Positions 8,355-15,907 of a DNA stretch of 64,000 nt are shown piece by piece; the stretch's first letter is position 1; every line of letters begins with the position of its first letter. The notes beneath the pieces were generated by a model, which had not been told where the DNA came from, did no database searches, and was given only the letters and a program-made list of their open reading frames with translations. A program made the translations under genes and the position numbers. The stretch covers positions 1-64,000 of the forward strand of contig JAFZDL010000105.1 in the NCBI GenBank assembly GCA_017561205.1. The letters are read 5' to 3'. This stretch comes from Oscillospiraceae bacterium. GTDB taxonomy: Bacteria > Bacillota > Clostridia > Oscillospirales > Oscillospiraceae.

Positions 8355-8500
8355 GATGAATTGGCGAGAGATTTCTTCGCAAGGCAAGCAACAGACCCGA
8401 AGGAATACTTTGTGTATTTCGAGGGGACGTTGTGCAGCATTGCGGAAAAAGATCCGCCAAGGCGCGGCAAGATATTTCAGAAAGTCTGCCCACATAAAAA
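8355..8500 (+). repeat. Dispersed repeat, copy B (rnpA-rpmH spacer)
   Basis: Second copy of the repeat described at 688-829, in the opposite chromosomal orientation. Shared core GGAATACTTTGTGTATT, then GTTGTGCAG.ATTG.GGAAAAAGAT.CG.CAA and CTGCCCA.ATAAAAA. The spacer 8272-8586 holds this copy and the rpmH terminator and no gene. Confidence 0.65.
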
Positions 8501-8506
8501 GGGAGC

Positions 8507-8531
8507 GGGGCGAATCGCCATTCGCCCCGCG
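8507..8531 (-). terminator. Terminator after rpmH
   Basis: Near-perfect hairpin GCGGGGCGAAT / ATTCGCCCCGC with a 4-nt loop. On the minus strand it is followed by CCCTTTTTATG. It would uncouple rpmH from rnpA. Confidence 0.7.
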
Positions 8532-8586
8532 TGGACTCCCATTTTGCTTGTAGCGGTGGCCTGCAATCAAATTAGCCTCACTTCAC

Positions 8587-8721
8587 TCAAGCGGACAGGA
8601 CCTTACGGCCTTTGGCACGGCGGCGGGCAAGAACCTTGCGGCCGTTGGAAGTAGCCATTCTCTGCCGGAAACCGTGAACCTTGGAACGGTGGCGGCGGCT
8701 GGGCTGGTAGGTACGCTTCAT
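8587..8721 (-). CDS. rpmH: Ribosomal protein bL34
   Basis: 44-aa, extremely basic protein of the large ribosomal subunit: starts [19 protein letters not shown] and ends [18 protein letters not shown]. It matches the family in length and sequence. An AGGAGGTG site lies 5 nt before the ATG, and a strong promoter lies about 95 bp upstream. In many Firmicutes dnaA is divergent next door; here the upstream neighbour is an unrelated lipoprotein gene. Confidence 0.97.
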   Translation of the reverse strand: MKRTYQPSRRHRSKVHGFRQRMATSNGRKVLARRRAKGRKVLSA

Positions 8722-8814
8722 AGGTGAACACCTCCTTAAAATCACATATGCTCGACAGCTTTTTCAGCTGCAGCGGAACAAAATTACAGACTATGTCCAT
8801 AGTCACGCTAAGAT

Positions 8815-8843
8815 AGTATAACCGAAAAAAACCAATAGGTCAA
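8815..8843 (-). promoter_or_regulatory. Promoter of rpmH
   Basis: On the minus strand TTGACC (8838-8843), a 17-bp spacer and TATACT (8815-8820). Confidence 0.75.
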
Positions 8844-8880
8844 CAACTTTTTTCCAAATCTTTGATATTTGTGGAGAAAA

Positions 8881-8909
8881 TCCGGCCTCCCTAACATAGG
8901 AAGGCCGGA
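8881..8909 (-). terminator. Terminator after the beta-helix lipoprotein operon
   Basis: Stem CCGGCCT / AGGCCGG followed by ATTTTCTCC on the minus strand. Confidence 0.65.
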
Positions 8910-8914
8910 AAATA

Positions 8915-10765
8915 TCAGCTTGCTTCAAATTCGCCGCTTTGGATACCCACAGTCAAATTGTAGGTCTCTCCCTCCTGCATATCAGGAGAGGACAGGATCA
9001 CCACATTGTAGCCCTGCGCCGGGGTGTGGGTTAGAATCACATTTCCCTTTCCGTCGGTAAGCTTGATCTGTGTGCCGGCAGTGGCAGAACCCACCTGGAC
9101 GGCAATTACCCCCTGCTCCGAATCGCTGAAGGTCTGGGCCATTCCCGCTGCGCCGGTACCGATAAAGGTGCCGCCGGAGATGGTGCCGGTTTTGTCATAG
9201 TCCAAGGTGGCCGTATCGCCCTGGGTAGGGCCACAGACGGTGGTATAGCCGCCGGTGATCTCCAAGGTTCCGTTGGCATCGATGCCGTCGCCGGAGGCGG
9301 TTATATTCAGCTTGCCGCCGGAGATCACAACGCTGCCGTTTCCGGAGGACATTCCGCCCATTCCGCCACCGTGACCGCCCGGTCCGTAAGCAAAGCCCAT
9401 AAATTGACCATCGTCCCGGCCACCGAGACCACTTTGGTCAGTACCACCTGCGGCATTGAGGCCATCATCGCTGGCGGTGAGGGTAATATCGCCACCGGAG
9501 ACCTTGATATGCAGAGCCTCCAGGCCCTCGTAGCTTTCGGTGATGGTCGCAGTACCGCCGGTAACAGACAGGGTTTCCTCGGCGTGGAACCCATCATCGC
9601 CGGTAGCAACAGTAAGGACGCCGTTTTCCAGATACAAAGAGCCGTTGGCGTGGACACCGTCATCGGCAGAATTGATATTGAATGTGCCGCCGGTAATTTT
9701 CATATCCGTACCGGCCTTCAGGCCCTTCATGCTGGTGCTTTCGGTGGTTTCAGCAGTTTCCGTGGGGGTTGTAGCTGCACGCCCGCCGGGGCGTTGGGGT
9801 TTGCCACCCATTCCGCCGCCGGGGAATCCACCACCGAAACCACCGTAGTTATCAGAAGACTGCTTGTTTCCGTTTTCGCTGCCGCCACCGGCAGTGATAG
9901 CAAAGCTGCCGCCGCTGATTTGCAGAGAACTGCCGGCACTGATGCCGTCACCCTCTGCTTCCATTTCGAAAGTGCCGCCGGAGATATACACAAAGCCCAG
10001 GCTGGCATCGTCATTATTTTCCGCGTGGATGCCGTCCTTGCCTGCATCGGCGGTGATGGCACCGCCGGAAACACGCACGCTATCGTTGGCATCGATGGCA
10101 TGGGAGGCAGACTGAATCGTGTAATTTCCGCCGGTGAACACCAAGTCATCCTTGCAGACAATGCCGTGGCCACCGGGAGAGGATATCACCAAAGCGCCTG
10201 TGCCGTTGAAGGTCAAATCGGTTTTTGCATAGACCGCGCCGTCAATATTATTGTCATCAATCGCTGCGAAGCTTTCACCGCCGGTTAGGGTGTTTGCCGT
10301 GCCCTCGGCCAGAGTCACAAAGACCTTGTCCGCCTGCAATGCAAAAATCGGCGCATAGGTCTTGCTGGCAATGGACGCATTGCTCAAAACGATCTGCACC
10401 TTGGCATCCTTAGGCGCATCCACCACCAGCATTCCGTCATCCAAATTGCCGGTGACGATATAGGTAGCCGCCTCAGTGAGCTTGACCGTACTGCCACTGA
10501 CCTCCACCGCATCGGATGTTGCGGTAGCCGTGCTGCCGCTGAGAGTGATTTTCACCGCGCCGTCATTATACGAGGGGTCACTATCCCGGTCGGTGAACAT
10601 TTCTTTGTCGGTTTCCGCAAAAGAAGCAGACGGCGCAGTGGGATTTGTGGCATTTGATTCGGTAGGATCTGTGGCGGTAGTGACCGCAGGCTCCGGAGTT
10701 TCCAGCTTTTGACAGCCGCAAAGGCACAGCGCCAAGACAAGGCAAATCGCAAAAACCCGTTTCAT
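8915..10765 (-). CDS. Secreted lipoprotein with repetitive beta-helix (Cthe_2159-like carbohydrate-binding)
   Basis: 616-aa lipoprotein: signal peptide with lipobox LCLCGC (Cys18), then a Thr/Ser/Pro-rich linker. A long repetitive region follows, built from short units of the type ISGG.(F/I)...A.(D/G)DG(I/V)(H/D)A. These units look like rungs of a right-handed parallel beta-helix, as in Cthe_2159-like calcium- and polygalacturonate-binding proteins. Gly-rich insertions (GGFGGGFPGGGMGG and GPGGHGGGMGGM) interrupt the helix. It is the last gene of an operon with the DUF4956 and VTC-domain genes, a grouping often seen in Clostridia together with CotH-type proteins. It probably acts at the cell surface; the ligand is inferred. 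Confidence 0.8.
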   Translation of the reverse strand: MKRVFAICLVLALCLCGCQKLETPEPAVTTATDPTESNATNPTAPSASFAETDKEMFTDRDSDPSYNDGAVKITLSGSTATATSDAVEVSGSTVKLTEAATYIVTGNLDDGMLVVDAPKDAKVQIVLSNASIASKTYAPIFALQADKVFVTLAEGTANTLTGGESFAAIDDNNIDGAVYAKTDLTFNGTGALVISSPGGHGIVCKDDLVFTGGNYTIQSASHAIDANDSVRVSGGAITADAGKDGIHAENNDDASLGFVYISGGTFEMEAEGDGISAGSSLQISGGSFAITAGGGSENGNKQSSDNYGGFGGGFPGGGMGGKPQRPGGRAATTPTETAETTESTSMKGLKAGTDMKITGGTFNINSADDGVHANGSLYLENGVLTVATGDDGFHAEETLSVTGGTATITESYEGLEALHIKVSGGDITLTASDDGLNAAGGTDQSGLGGRDDGQFMGFAYGPGGHGGGMGGMSSGNGSVVISGGKLNITASGDGIDANGTLEITGGYTTVCGPTQGDTATLDYDKTGTISGGTFIGTGAAGMAQTFSDSEQGVIAVQVGSATAGTQIKLTDGKGNVILTHTPAQGYNVVILSSPDMQEGETYNLTVGIQSGEFEAS

Positions 10766-10775
10766 AGCATTCTCC

Positions 10776-11471
10776 TTACAGCTCAGTATTTATGGTAGCC
10801 TGCCGGGAAACGGTGATCTCCAGATTGCCGTTGCGGCAGCGAAGCTTGTCGATCAGTTCCTTTTCCTTGGCAGGGTCTCGGAGTGTCACATCATAGGTCA
10901 GCCGGAACATACTGCCCATATTGGTGGTCTTCACACCGGACAGCTGGCAGTCGGTAACATATTCGGCAAAAACCTCTTCAAACACACCGGTGTAGTCCAG
11001 ATCCTCCGGAATGGTAACACGGAAGGTCTTATAGCGGTTTGCATTCTTCTTTGCGCCGAAGTCCAGCAAGTTATACAGCACAAACACACCGCACAGGATC
11101 ACAGTAAACAGCAGTGCAAAGCCCAAATAGCCCATACCGGCAATGAGACCTGCGCCCATTGCCAAAAACAGGGCTGCAATCTCCTTGGCGGTACCAGGCA
11201 CGGAGCGGAACCGCACCAGGCTGAAAGCACCTGCCACAGCAACGCCTGCGCCCACATTGCCATTGACCATCATAATCACCACGCAAACAACTGCAGGTAA
11301 AACAGCCAAAGTCACCACAAAGCTTTTGGTATAGCGGGTCCTAAACATATAGGCAAGGGCCAGCAGCAGGCCCAGCGCCAGTGCGCCGCCGATGCACAGC
11401 AGAAAATCCGTGACAGAGATCACGGTGGTCAGTTCGGAGTCAAACAGACCCCTAAAAAATGAATCAAACAT
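10776..11471 (-). CDS. DUF4956 membrane protein
   Basis: 231-aa protein with about four membrane helices in the first 135 residues, the conserved loop FSLVRFRSVPGTAKEIAALF (about 83-102), and a cytoplasmic C-terminal domain (about 145-231). The central signature is diagnostic of DUF4956, a family without assigned biochemistry that is usually encoded beside VTC-domain polyphosphate polymerases. It overlaps the upstream VTC gene by 8 bp and is 10 bp from the lipoprotein gene, so the three are surely co-expressed. A role as channel or translocation partner is only a guess from context. Confidence 0.85.
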   Translation of the reverse strand: MFDSFFRGLFDSELTTVISVTDFLLCIGGALALGLLLALAYMFRTRYTKSFVVTLAVLPAVVCVVIMMVNGNVGAGVAVAGAFSLVRFRSVPGTAKEIAALFLAMGAGLIAGMGYLGFALLFTVILCGVFVLYNLLDFGAKKNANRYKTFRVTIPEDLDYTGVFEEVFAEYVTDCQLSGVKTTNMGSMFRLTYDVTLRDPAKEKELIDKLRCRNGNLEITVSRQATINTEL

Positions 11472-12180
11472 TGGTTACATTCTCCTTCCGTTTGGAAAAA
11501 ATCATAGTTTGGTAGGCAGTGCCGTATTTAGAAAAGGATGTTTTATACAGCTTCTCCTGGGATAAAAGGCTTGTCAGCCACAGAGGAATCCCTCCGGGGC
11601 ATTTCACCTCCATCAATACCTGTCCCGGCGCAAGCAGCGGCGTGCCGTAATCTTCAGCGCAGAGGGATAAATTCTCCTGTCGACAGAGAATGTTGTCATC
11701 AAAGGTCAGCCGAAGATCGCTGCCCTCTCTACAAAAATAGGCCTCCCTTTCATAAGAAAGAAACACCGTAGGATGGAGGGTTTCATAGTAGCCGGCAAAA
11801 TAACGGATCTCCTGGGCAATTTGGGATTCGGGGACATCCCCCCAACCGCAAAACCAAGCCATCGCCTCCTGCTCCGTCATGGGAATGCGACGCTTGTACA
11901 CCACGCCGTTATACTTCTTTTTCAGCTCCACAAAGACCGTGCTGTCCGGGTTGGTGTTCCCGTAACTGCGTATGCGGAGCTTTTCCTTGTAAGCCGGCTT
12001 TTCCAAAGAGCGGCGGATCAGCCGATAGCTATCCGTGTCGAAATACAGATTTTTAATGAGTGTTCTGCCATACTTATCCAAGCACATACGCTTTTCGATC
12101 TCCGGCAATAGTCGCGCTTTTTGTTCTGCGGTGAGCAAAAACTTCAACTCATACCGCTTAAAAACTGTCTGTACAGCCAT
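11464..12180 (-). CDS. VTC-domain polyphosphate polymerase-like protein
   Basis: 238-aa protein of the VTC/CYTH-like triphosphate-tunnel family, whose characterised members make polyphosphate from ATP. Family features: FKRYELKFLL at the N-terminus, the basic KLRIRSYG strand, VFVELKKKYNGVVYKRRI, and near the end LMEVKCPGGIPLWL. The alternating charged residues would line the tunnel. It is the first gene of the three-gene minus-strand operon. ATP-dependent polyphosphate synthesis is established for the family but not shown for this clade. Confidence 0.82.
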   Translation of the reverse strand: MAVQTVFKRYELKFLLTAEQKARLLPEIEKRMCLDKYGRTLIKNLYFDTDSYRLIRRSLEKPAYKEKLRIRSYGNTNPDSTVFVELKKKYNGVVYKRRIPMTEQEAMAWFCGWGDVPESQIAQEIRYFAGYYETLHPTVFLSYEREAYFCREGSDLRLTFDDNILCRQENLSLCAEDYGTPLLAPGQVLMEVKCPGGIPLWLTSLLSQEKLYKTSFSKYGTAYQTMIFSKRKENVTNV

Positions 12181-12265
12181 AAAACACCTCCTTAACGAAC
12201 ATTATTATACCAATTGGACGGATTTGGAAATGAAGATTTTGTAAAGATTTCTTGAAATAATATTA

Positions 12266-12294
12266 AAAATCCGGGTGTGCCGAAACACACCCGG
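12266..12294 (-). terminator. Terminator after the cysteine-rich protein gene
   Basis: Stem CCGGGTGTG / CACACCCGG followed by ATTTTTAAT on the minus strand. Confidence 0.75.
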
Positions 12295-12321
12295 AGCAAA
12301 CAGCAAATCACCGGTTTCCTA

Positions 12322-13134
12322 TCAATTGTCGCAGCAGTCGCAGTCCTTATCGCAGCCCGTGGGGGCAAAAGCTTGGGAAGGGAAAGGAATCTTGGAGAAC
12401 AGCTCACAGGGATCCTCGGCACAGCCGGGATTGTCGCAGCACTCCTTGGTGGGCAGGCTGTAATCCAGTACAGGCACTACCAGCTGGGCGTCCCGCTCCA
12501 ACCGGATGATGGAGAACTGGCCCAAAGTCACCAGCAGTCGTCTTTCCTCACCGCACAGCACTAATTCCTCATCAAAGCAGCCGCAAATAGCCTCGGGGAT
12601 CTGCTTTACAGTGCCCTCCCGGGGACAGCAGTTCACTTCCACCACCTTGGAGCTGAGAACCATGGGGTCCAACACTTCCACCACGGCGGTGGGCAGGTTA
12701 GCGCTGACCCGGGACAGGCCATCGGGGCCGCCCAGACGGGTATCGCTTGTGAAGATGTGGGCCTTGCTCAGCTCTCCGCACAGCACTGCCCGCTTGGAGA
12801 AAGTCGCCACACCGCACAAGGTCACAGGCCGTCCGCAGCCCACCACCGCATCGGCCAAAATGCGATAGAAGAAGGTGGCATTCACGCAGTAGTGATGACC
12901 GTCGAAGGCCACAGGCTCTACATCTATATAAGTATACAGCAGTTCTGCGCACCGCACCTTGGCGCTGGCGCAGCCATTTAAAATGTTCTGGGATGTTTTG
13001 GTAAGGTACACCCGCAGGTCCTCGATGCAGTCCTTATCCCGGCAGCTGTCGGTAATTTTACGGGTGTGAATGGAAAGGGCTTCCTGCAAATCTTCAATAT
13101 TGCAGCGCACGCTTCCGGAGCAACGCTCTGACAT
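12322..13134 (-). CDS. Conserved cysteine-rich protein of unknown function
   Basis: 270-aa soluble protein with more than 20 cysteines. It starts MSERCSGSVRCNIEDLQEAL and has SCRDKDCIEDLRVYL early on. The C-terminus is very Cys/Asp-rich (ECCDNPGCAEDPCEL and CDKDCDCCDN). There is no signal peptide or membrane segment. The ATG at 13134 is preferred because AGGAGG lies 7 nt upstream; an ATG two codons earlier is too close to the site. I do not recognise a characterised family. The cysteine pattern and occurrence in a spore-former suggest metal binding or a spore-coat-like role, but this is speculation. It is a single-gene unit with its own terminator. Confidence 0.75.
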   Translation of the reverse strand: MSERCSGSVRCNIEDLQEALSIHTRKITDSCRDKDCIEDLRVYLTKTSQNILNGCASAKVRCAELLYTYIDVEPVAFDGHHYCVNATFFYRILADAVVGCGRPVTLCGVATFSKRAVLCGELSKAHIFTSDTRLGGPDGLSRVSANLPTAVVEVLDPMVLSSKVVEVNCCPREGTVKQIPEAICGCFDEELVLCGEERRLLVTLGQFSIIRLERDAQLVVPVLDYSLPTKECCDNPGCAEDPCELFSKIPFPSQAFAPTGCDKDCDCCDN

Positions 13135-13247
13135 AATCATACCTCCTATTGATTTTGGGGAGAATAAGCATCTGCTTATGGGACATTTTATGCCCCGGGC
13201 GGGGATAAGGTGCAAAAAATCCGCAATTTTGGAAATTTCTAAAAAAT

Positions 13248-13295
13248 ATACATTATTTTGTGTTTTCCTCTTGCAAAAACCACAATATGTAGTAT
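13248..13295 (+). promoter_or_regulatory. Two NrdR boxes upstream of nrdD
   Basis: Two 16-bp sites resembling the NrdR consensus ACACWATATWTWGTGT: 13248-13263 (14/16 matches) and 13280-13295 (13/16). They start 32 bp apart, three helical turns, which is the known NrdR arrangement. The second overlaps the -10 region, fitting repression. Confidence 0.75.
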
Positions 13296-13298
13296 AAT
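13271..13298 (+). promoter_or_regulatory. Promoter of nrdD
   Basis: TTGCAA (13271-13276), a 16-bp spacer and TATAAT (13293-13298), interleaved with the NrdR boxes. Confidence 0.7.
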
Positions 13299-13343
13299 AG
13301 ACAAACACACCATATGGGAATCTATCTTCAAAGGAGTATACAT

Positions 13344-15542
13344 ATGAAAATAATCAAGAGAAACGGCGCTGAAGTGACCTTCGACCCGGCTAAGATCGCC
13401 GCCGCCATCACCGCAGCCAACAACGCGGTGGATGAAAGCGTCCGCATGACCCCCCTGCAGATCCAGCGGATTACCGAGCATGTGCAGATCAGCTGCGAGG
13501 AAATGGGCCGCAGCCCCGCTGTGGAAGAGATTCAGGATCTGGTGGAAAAGGCCATTATGGCCCATGGCGCATTTGAGGTAGCCAAGTGCTACATCACCTA
13601 CCGCTACACCCGAAGCCTGCTCCGTCAGTCCAACACCACTGACGACCGGATCCTCACCCTCATTGAGTGCAACAACGAGGAAGTCAAGCAGGAAAACGCC
13701 AACAAAAACCCCACCATCAACGCCGTACAGCGTGACTATATGGCAGGTGAGGTATCTAAGGACATCACCAACCGCATCCTCCTGCCCAAGGAAATTGTGG
13801 ATGCCCACAACGCCGGCATCATCCATTTCCACGACTCCGACTACTATGCCCAGCATATGCATAACTGCGATCTGGTGAACTTAGAAGATATGCTGCAAAA
13901 CGGCACTGTCATCTCCGGCACGCTGATTGAGAAGCCCCATTCTTTCTCCACCGCCTGCAACATCGCCACCCAGATCATCGCCCAGGTGGCCTCCAACCAG
14001 TATGGCGGCCAATCCATTTCCCTCACCCATTTAGCACCCTTTGTGCAGATCAGCCGGGAGAAGATTCGCAAGGCTGTAGACAAGGAAATGGCGGAACTGG
14101 GCATCAATCCCGGAGAGGAAGCAATTTCCAATTTGGTAGAGACCCGGCTGCGCGAGGAAGTCAAGCGTGGCATTCAGACCATTCAGTACCAGGTCATTAC
14201 CTTGATGACCACCAACGGACAAGCTCCCTTCATTACTGTATTTATGTATCTGAACGAAGCCCGGAACGAGCAGGAGAAGAAAGACTTAGCGCTTATCATT
14301 GAAGAAATGCTCCGGCAACGCTACGAGGGCGTGAAGAACGAGAAGGGTGTGTGGATCACCCCCGCTTTCCCCAAGCTGATCTATGTGCTGGAAGAGGACA
14401 ACATCACTGAGGACTCCCCCTACTGGTATCTGACCCGGTTAGCTGCCCAGGTCACCGCCAAGCGGATGGTACCCGACTACATCAGCGAGAAGAAAATGCT
14501 GGAATATAAGGGTGACACCTATGTATGTATGGGCTGCCGATCCTTCCTGACTCCCGACCGGTTTACCGAGGCCGGTGTGGGTAACATCGCCAATGCAGGC
14601 AACTACGAGCCGGGCAAGCACAAGTACTACGGCCGGTTCAACCAGGGTGTTGTCACCATCAACCTGGTGGATGTTGCTCTGTCCTCCGGCCGTGATTCGG
14701 ATAAGTTCTGGCAGATCTTTGACGAGCGGCTGGATCTGTGCTATCGCGCCCTGCTGTGCCGCCACGAACGTCTGAAGGGCACCCTGTCCGATGCCGCCCC
14801 CATTTTGTGGCAGTATGGAGCATTGGCCCGCTTGGAGAAGGGTGAGCCCATTGACAAGCTCCTCTACGGCGGCTACTCCACCATTTCTTTAGGCTATGCC
14901 GGCCTTTATGAGTGTGTAAAGTATATGACCGGTCGCTCCCACACCGATCCGGAGGCAAAGCCCTTTGCGCTGCAGGTAATGCAGCATATGAACGATGCCT
15001 GCAAGCTCTGGAAGGCCAAGCACGATGTGGACTTCTCCCTCTACGGCACACCTCTGGAGTCCACCACCTACAAGTTTGCCAAGTGCCTGCAGCAGCGGTT
15101 CGGAAAGATTCCCGGCATCACCGACAAATCCTATATCACCAACTCCTACCACGTCCACGTGGCCGAGGAGATTGATGCCTTTACCAAGCTACGGTTTGAA
15201 TCCGAGTTCCAGCAGCTCTCCCCCGGCGGCGCTATCAGCTATGTGGAAGTGCCCAATATGCAGCAGAACATCGACGCTGTGCTGGAAGTGATGAAGTTCA
15301 TCTACGACAACATTATGTATGCCGAGCTGAACACCAAGAGTGACTACTGCCAGTGCTGCGGCTTTGACGGTGAGATTGAGATCAAAGAGGACGACGGCAA
15401 GCTGATTTGGGTCTGCCCCCAGTGCGGCAACACCGATCAGAACAAGATGAATGTGGCCCGCCGCACCTGCGGCTACATCGGTACCCAGTACTGGAACCAG
15501 GGCCGCACCCAGGAGATTAAGGACAGAGTTCTGCATTTATAA
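13344..15542 (+). CDS. nrdD: Anaerobic (class III) ribonucleoside-triphosphate reductase
   Basis: Oxygen-sensitive glycyl-radical enzyme that reduces ribonucleoside triphosphates to deoxyribonucleotides. The 732 aa begin with an ATP-cone regulatory domain (KIIKRNGAEVTFDPAKI, about 1-90), followed by the barrel. The C-terminal zinc site is CQCC...CPQC, and the radical motif RRTCGYIG places the radical on Gly710. The ATG at 13344 follows AAAGGAG at the right distance; an earlier in-frame ATG lacks a site. The activase gene nrdG is not adjacent. Two NrdR boxes control the promoter. Confidence 0.96.
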   Translation: MKIIKRNGAEVTFDPAKIAAAITAANNAVDESVRMTPLQIQRITEHVQISCEEMGRSPAVEEIQDLVEKAIMAHGAFEVAKCYITYRYTRSLLRQSNTTDDRILTLIECNNEEVKQENANKNPTINAVQRDYMAGEVSKDITNRILLPKEIVDAHNAGIIHFHDSDYYAQHMHNCDLVNLEDMLQNGTVISGTLIEKPHSFSTACNIATQIIAQVASNQYGGQSISLTHLAPFVQISREKIRKAVDKEMAELGINPGEEAISNLVETRLREEVKRGIQTIQYQVITLMTTNGQAPFITVFMYLNEARNEQEKKDLALIIEEMLRQRYEGVKNEKGVWITPAFPKLIYVLEEDNITEDSPYWYLTRLAAQVTAKRMVPDYISEKKMLEYKGDTYVCMGCRSFLTPDRFTEAGVGNIANAGNYEPGKHKYYGRFNQGVVTINLVDVALSSGRDSDKFWQIFDERLDLCYRALLCRHERLKGTLSDAAPILWQYGALARLEKGEPIDKLLYGGYSTISLGYAGLYECVKYMTGRSHTDPEAKPFALQVMQHMNDACKLWKAKHDVDFSLYGTPLESTTYKFAKCLQQRFGKIPGITDKSYITNSYHVHVAEEIDAFTKLRFESEFQQLSPGGAISYVEVPNMQQNIDAVLEVMKFIYDNIMYAELNTKSDYCQCCGFDGEIEIKEDDGKLIWVCPQCGNTDQNKMNVARRTCGYIGTQYWNQGRTQEIKDRVLHL

Positions 15543-15616
15543 AACTTTTGTTGAACTTGCACAATTTTTACTAGCAAATTTTTACTTTCATAATTGCAAA
15601 TTCCCAAAAATTATCC

Positions 15617-15645
15617 TTGCAATTACCATTTCCTGGTGGTATAAT
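15617..15645 (+). promoter_or_regulatory. Promoter of a possible short RNA
   Basis: TTGCAA (15617-15622), a 17-bp spacer and TATAAT (15640-15645). No coding region follows directly. Confidence 0.65.
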
Positions 15646-15651
15646 CAATTC

Positions 15652-15750
15652 ATAAATAACAATATTTCTCCTTTTCATCTTCTTATCTCTCTTTTTGCGG
15701 GGTACCGGCACCACAGAACTGTGATGCCGGTACTTTCCGTATATAGTCGT
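15652..15750 (+). ncRNA. Candidate small RNA or long leader upstream of the permease
   Basis: Transcript expected from the promoter at 15617-15645. It has a C/U-rich single-stranded region (TTTCTCCTTTTCATCTTC and on) complementary to Shine-Dalgarno sequences, then a strong hairpin GTACCGGC / GCCGGTAC with an inner CACAG/CTGTG stem (about 15701-15735), then TTTCC. No peptide is likely. It could be an independent RNA or the distal leader of the permease gene. Support is structural only. Confidence 0.35.
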
Positions 15751-15769
15751 TTTATTCTGCATTTAATAC

Positions 15770-15797
15770 TTGCATTTTGTCGAAAAAGAGGTATAAT
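15770..15797 (+). promoter_or_regulatory. Promoter of the uracil/xanthine permease gene
   Basis: TTGCAT (15770-15775), a 16-bp spacer and TATAAT (15792-15797), about 110 bp before the start codon. Confidence 0.65.
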
Positions 15798-15907
15798 GGG
15801 GAGAGAAATAAAACTTGGGGAAGGAGGAAGTGCTTCGCGGTTTTTGCGGAGGCATTTTCTCCTTTTTTGCAGGTTGTATTTTGAAAAAGAAAATTGGAGG
15901 AAAGATA

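Noticed and set aside
8295..8654. 119-codon frame through repeat copy B (KEYFVYFEGTLCS)
   Set aside because: The similar peptide SSEYFVYWG from copy A shows this is repeat DNA rather than a gene; frames break and no ribosome binding site is present.
8866..8882. DnaA-box-like TTCTCCACA near rpmH suggesting an origin
   Set aside because: Single imperfect match, no cluster and no dnaA gene adjacent.
15543..15907. PyrR-binding or purine riboswitch upstream of the uracil/xanthine permease
   Set aside because: The leader lacks the conserved PyrR loop and purine-riboswitch core; only generic hairpins are present.
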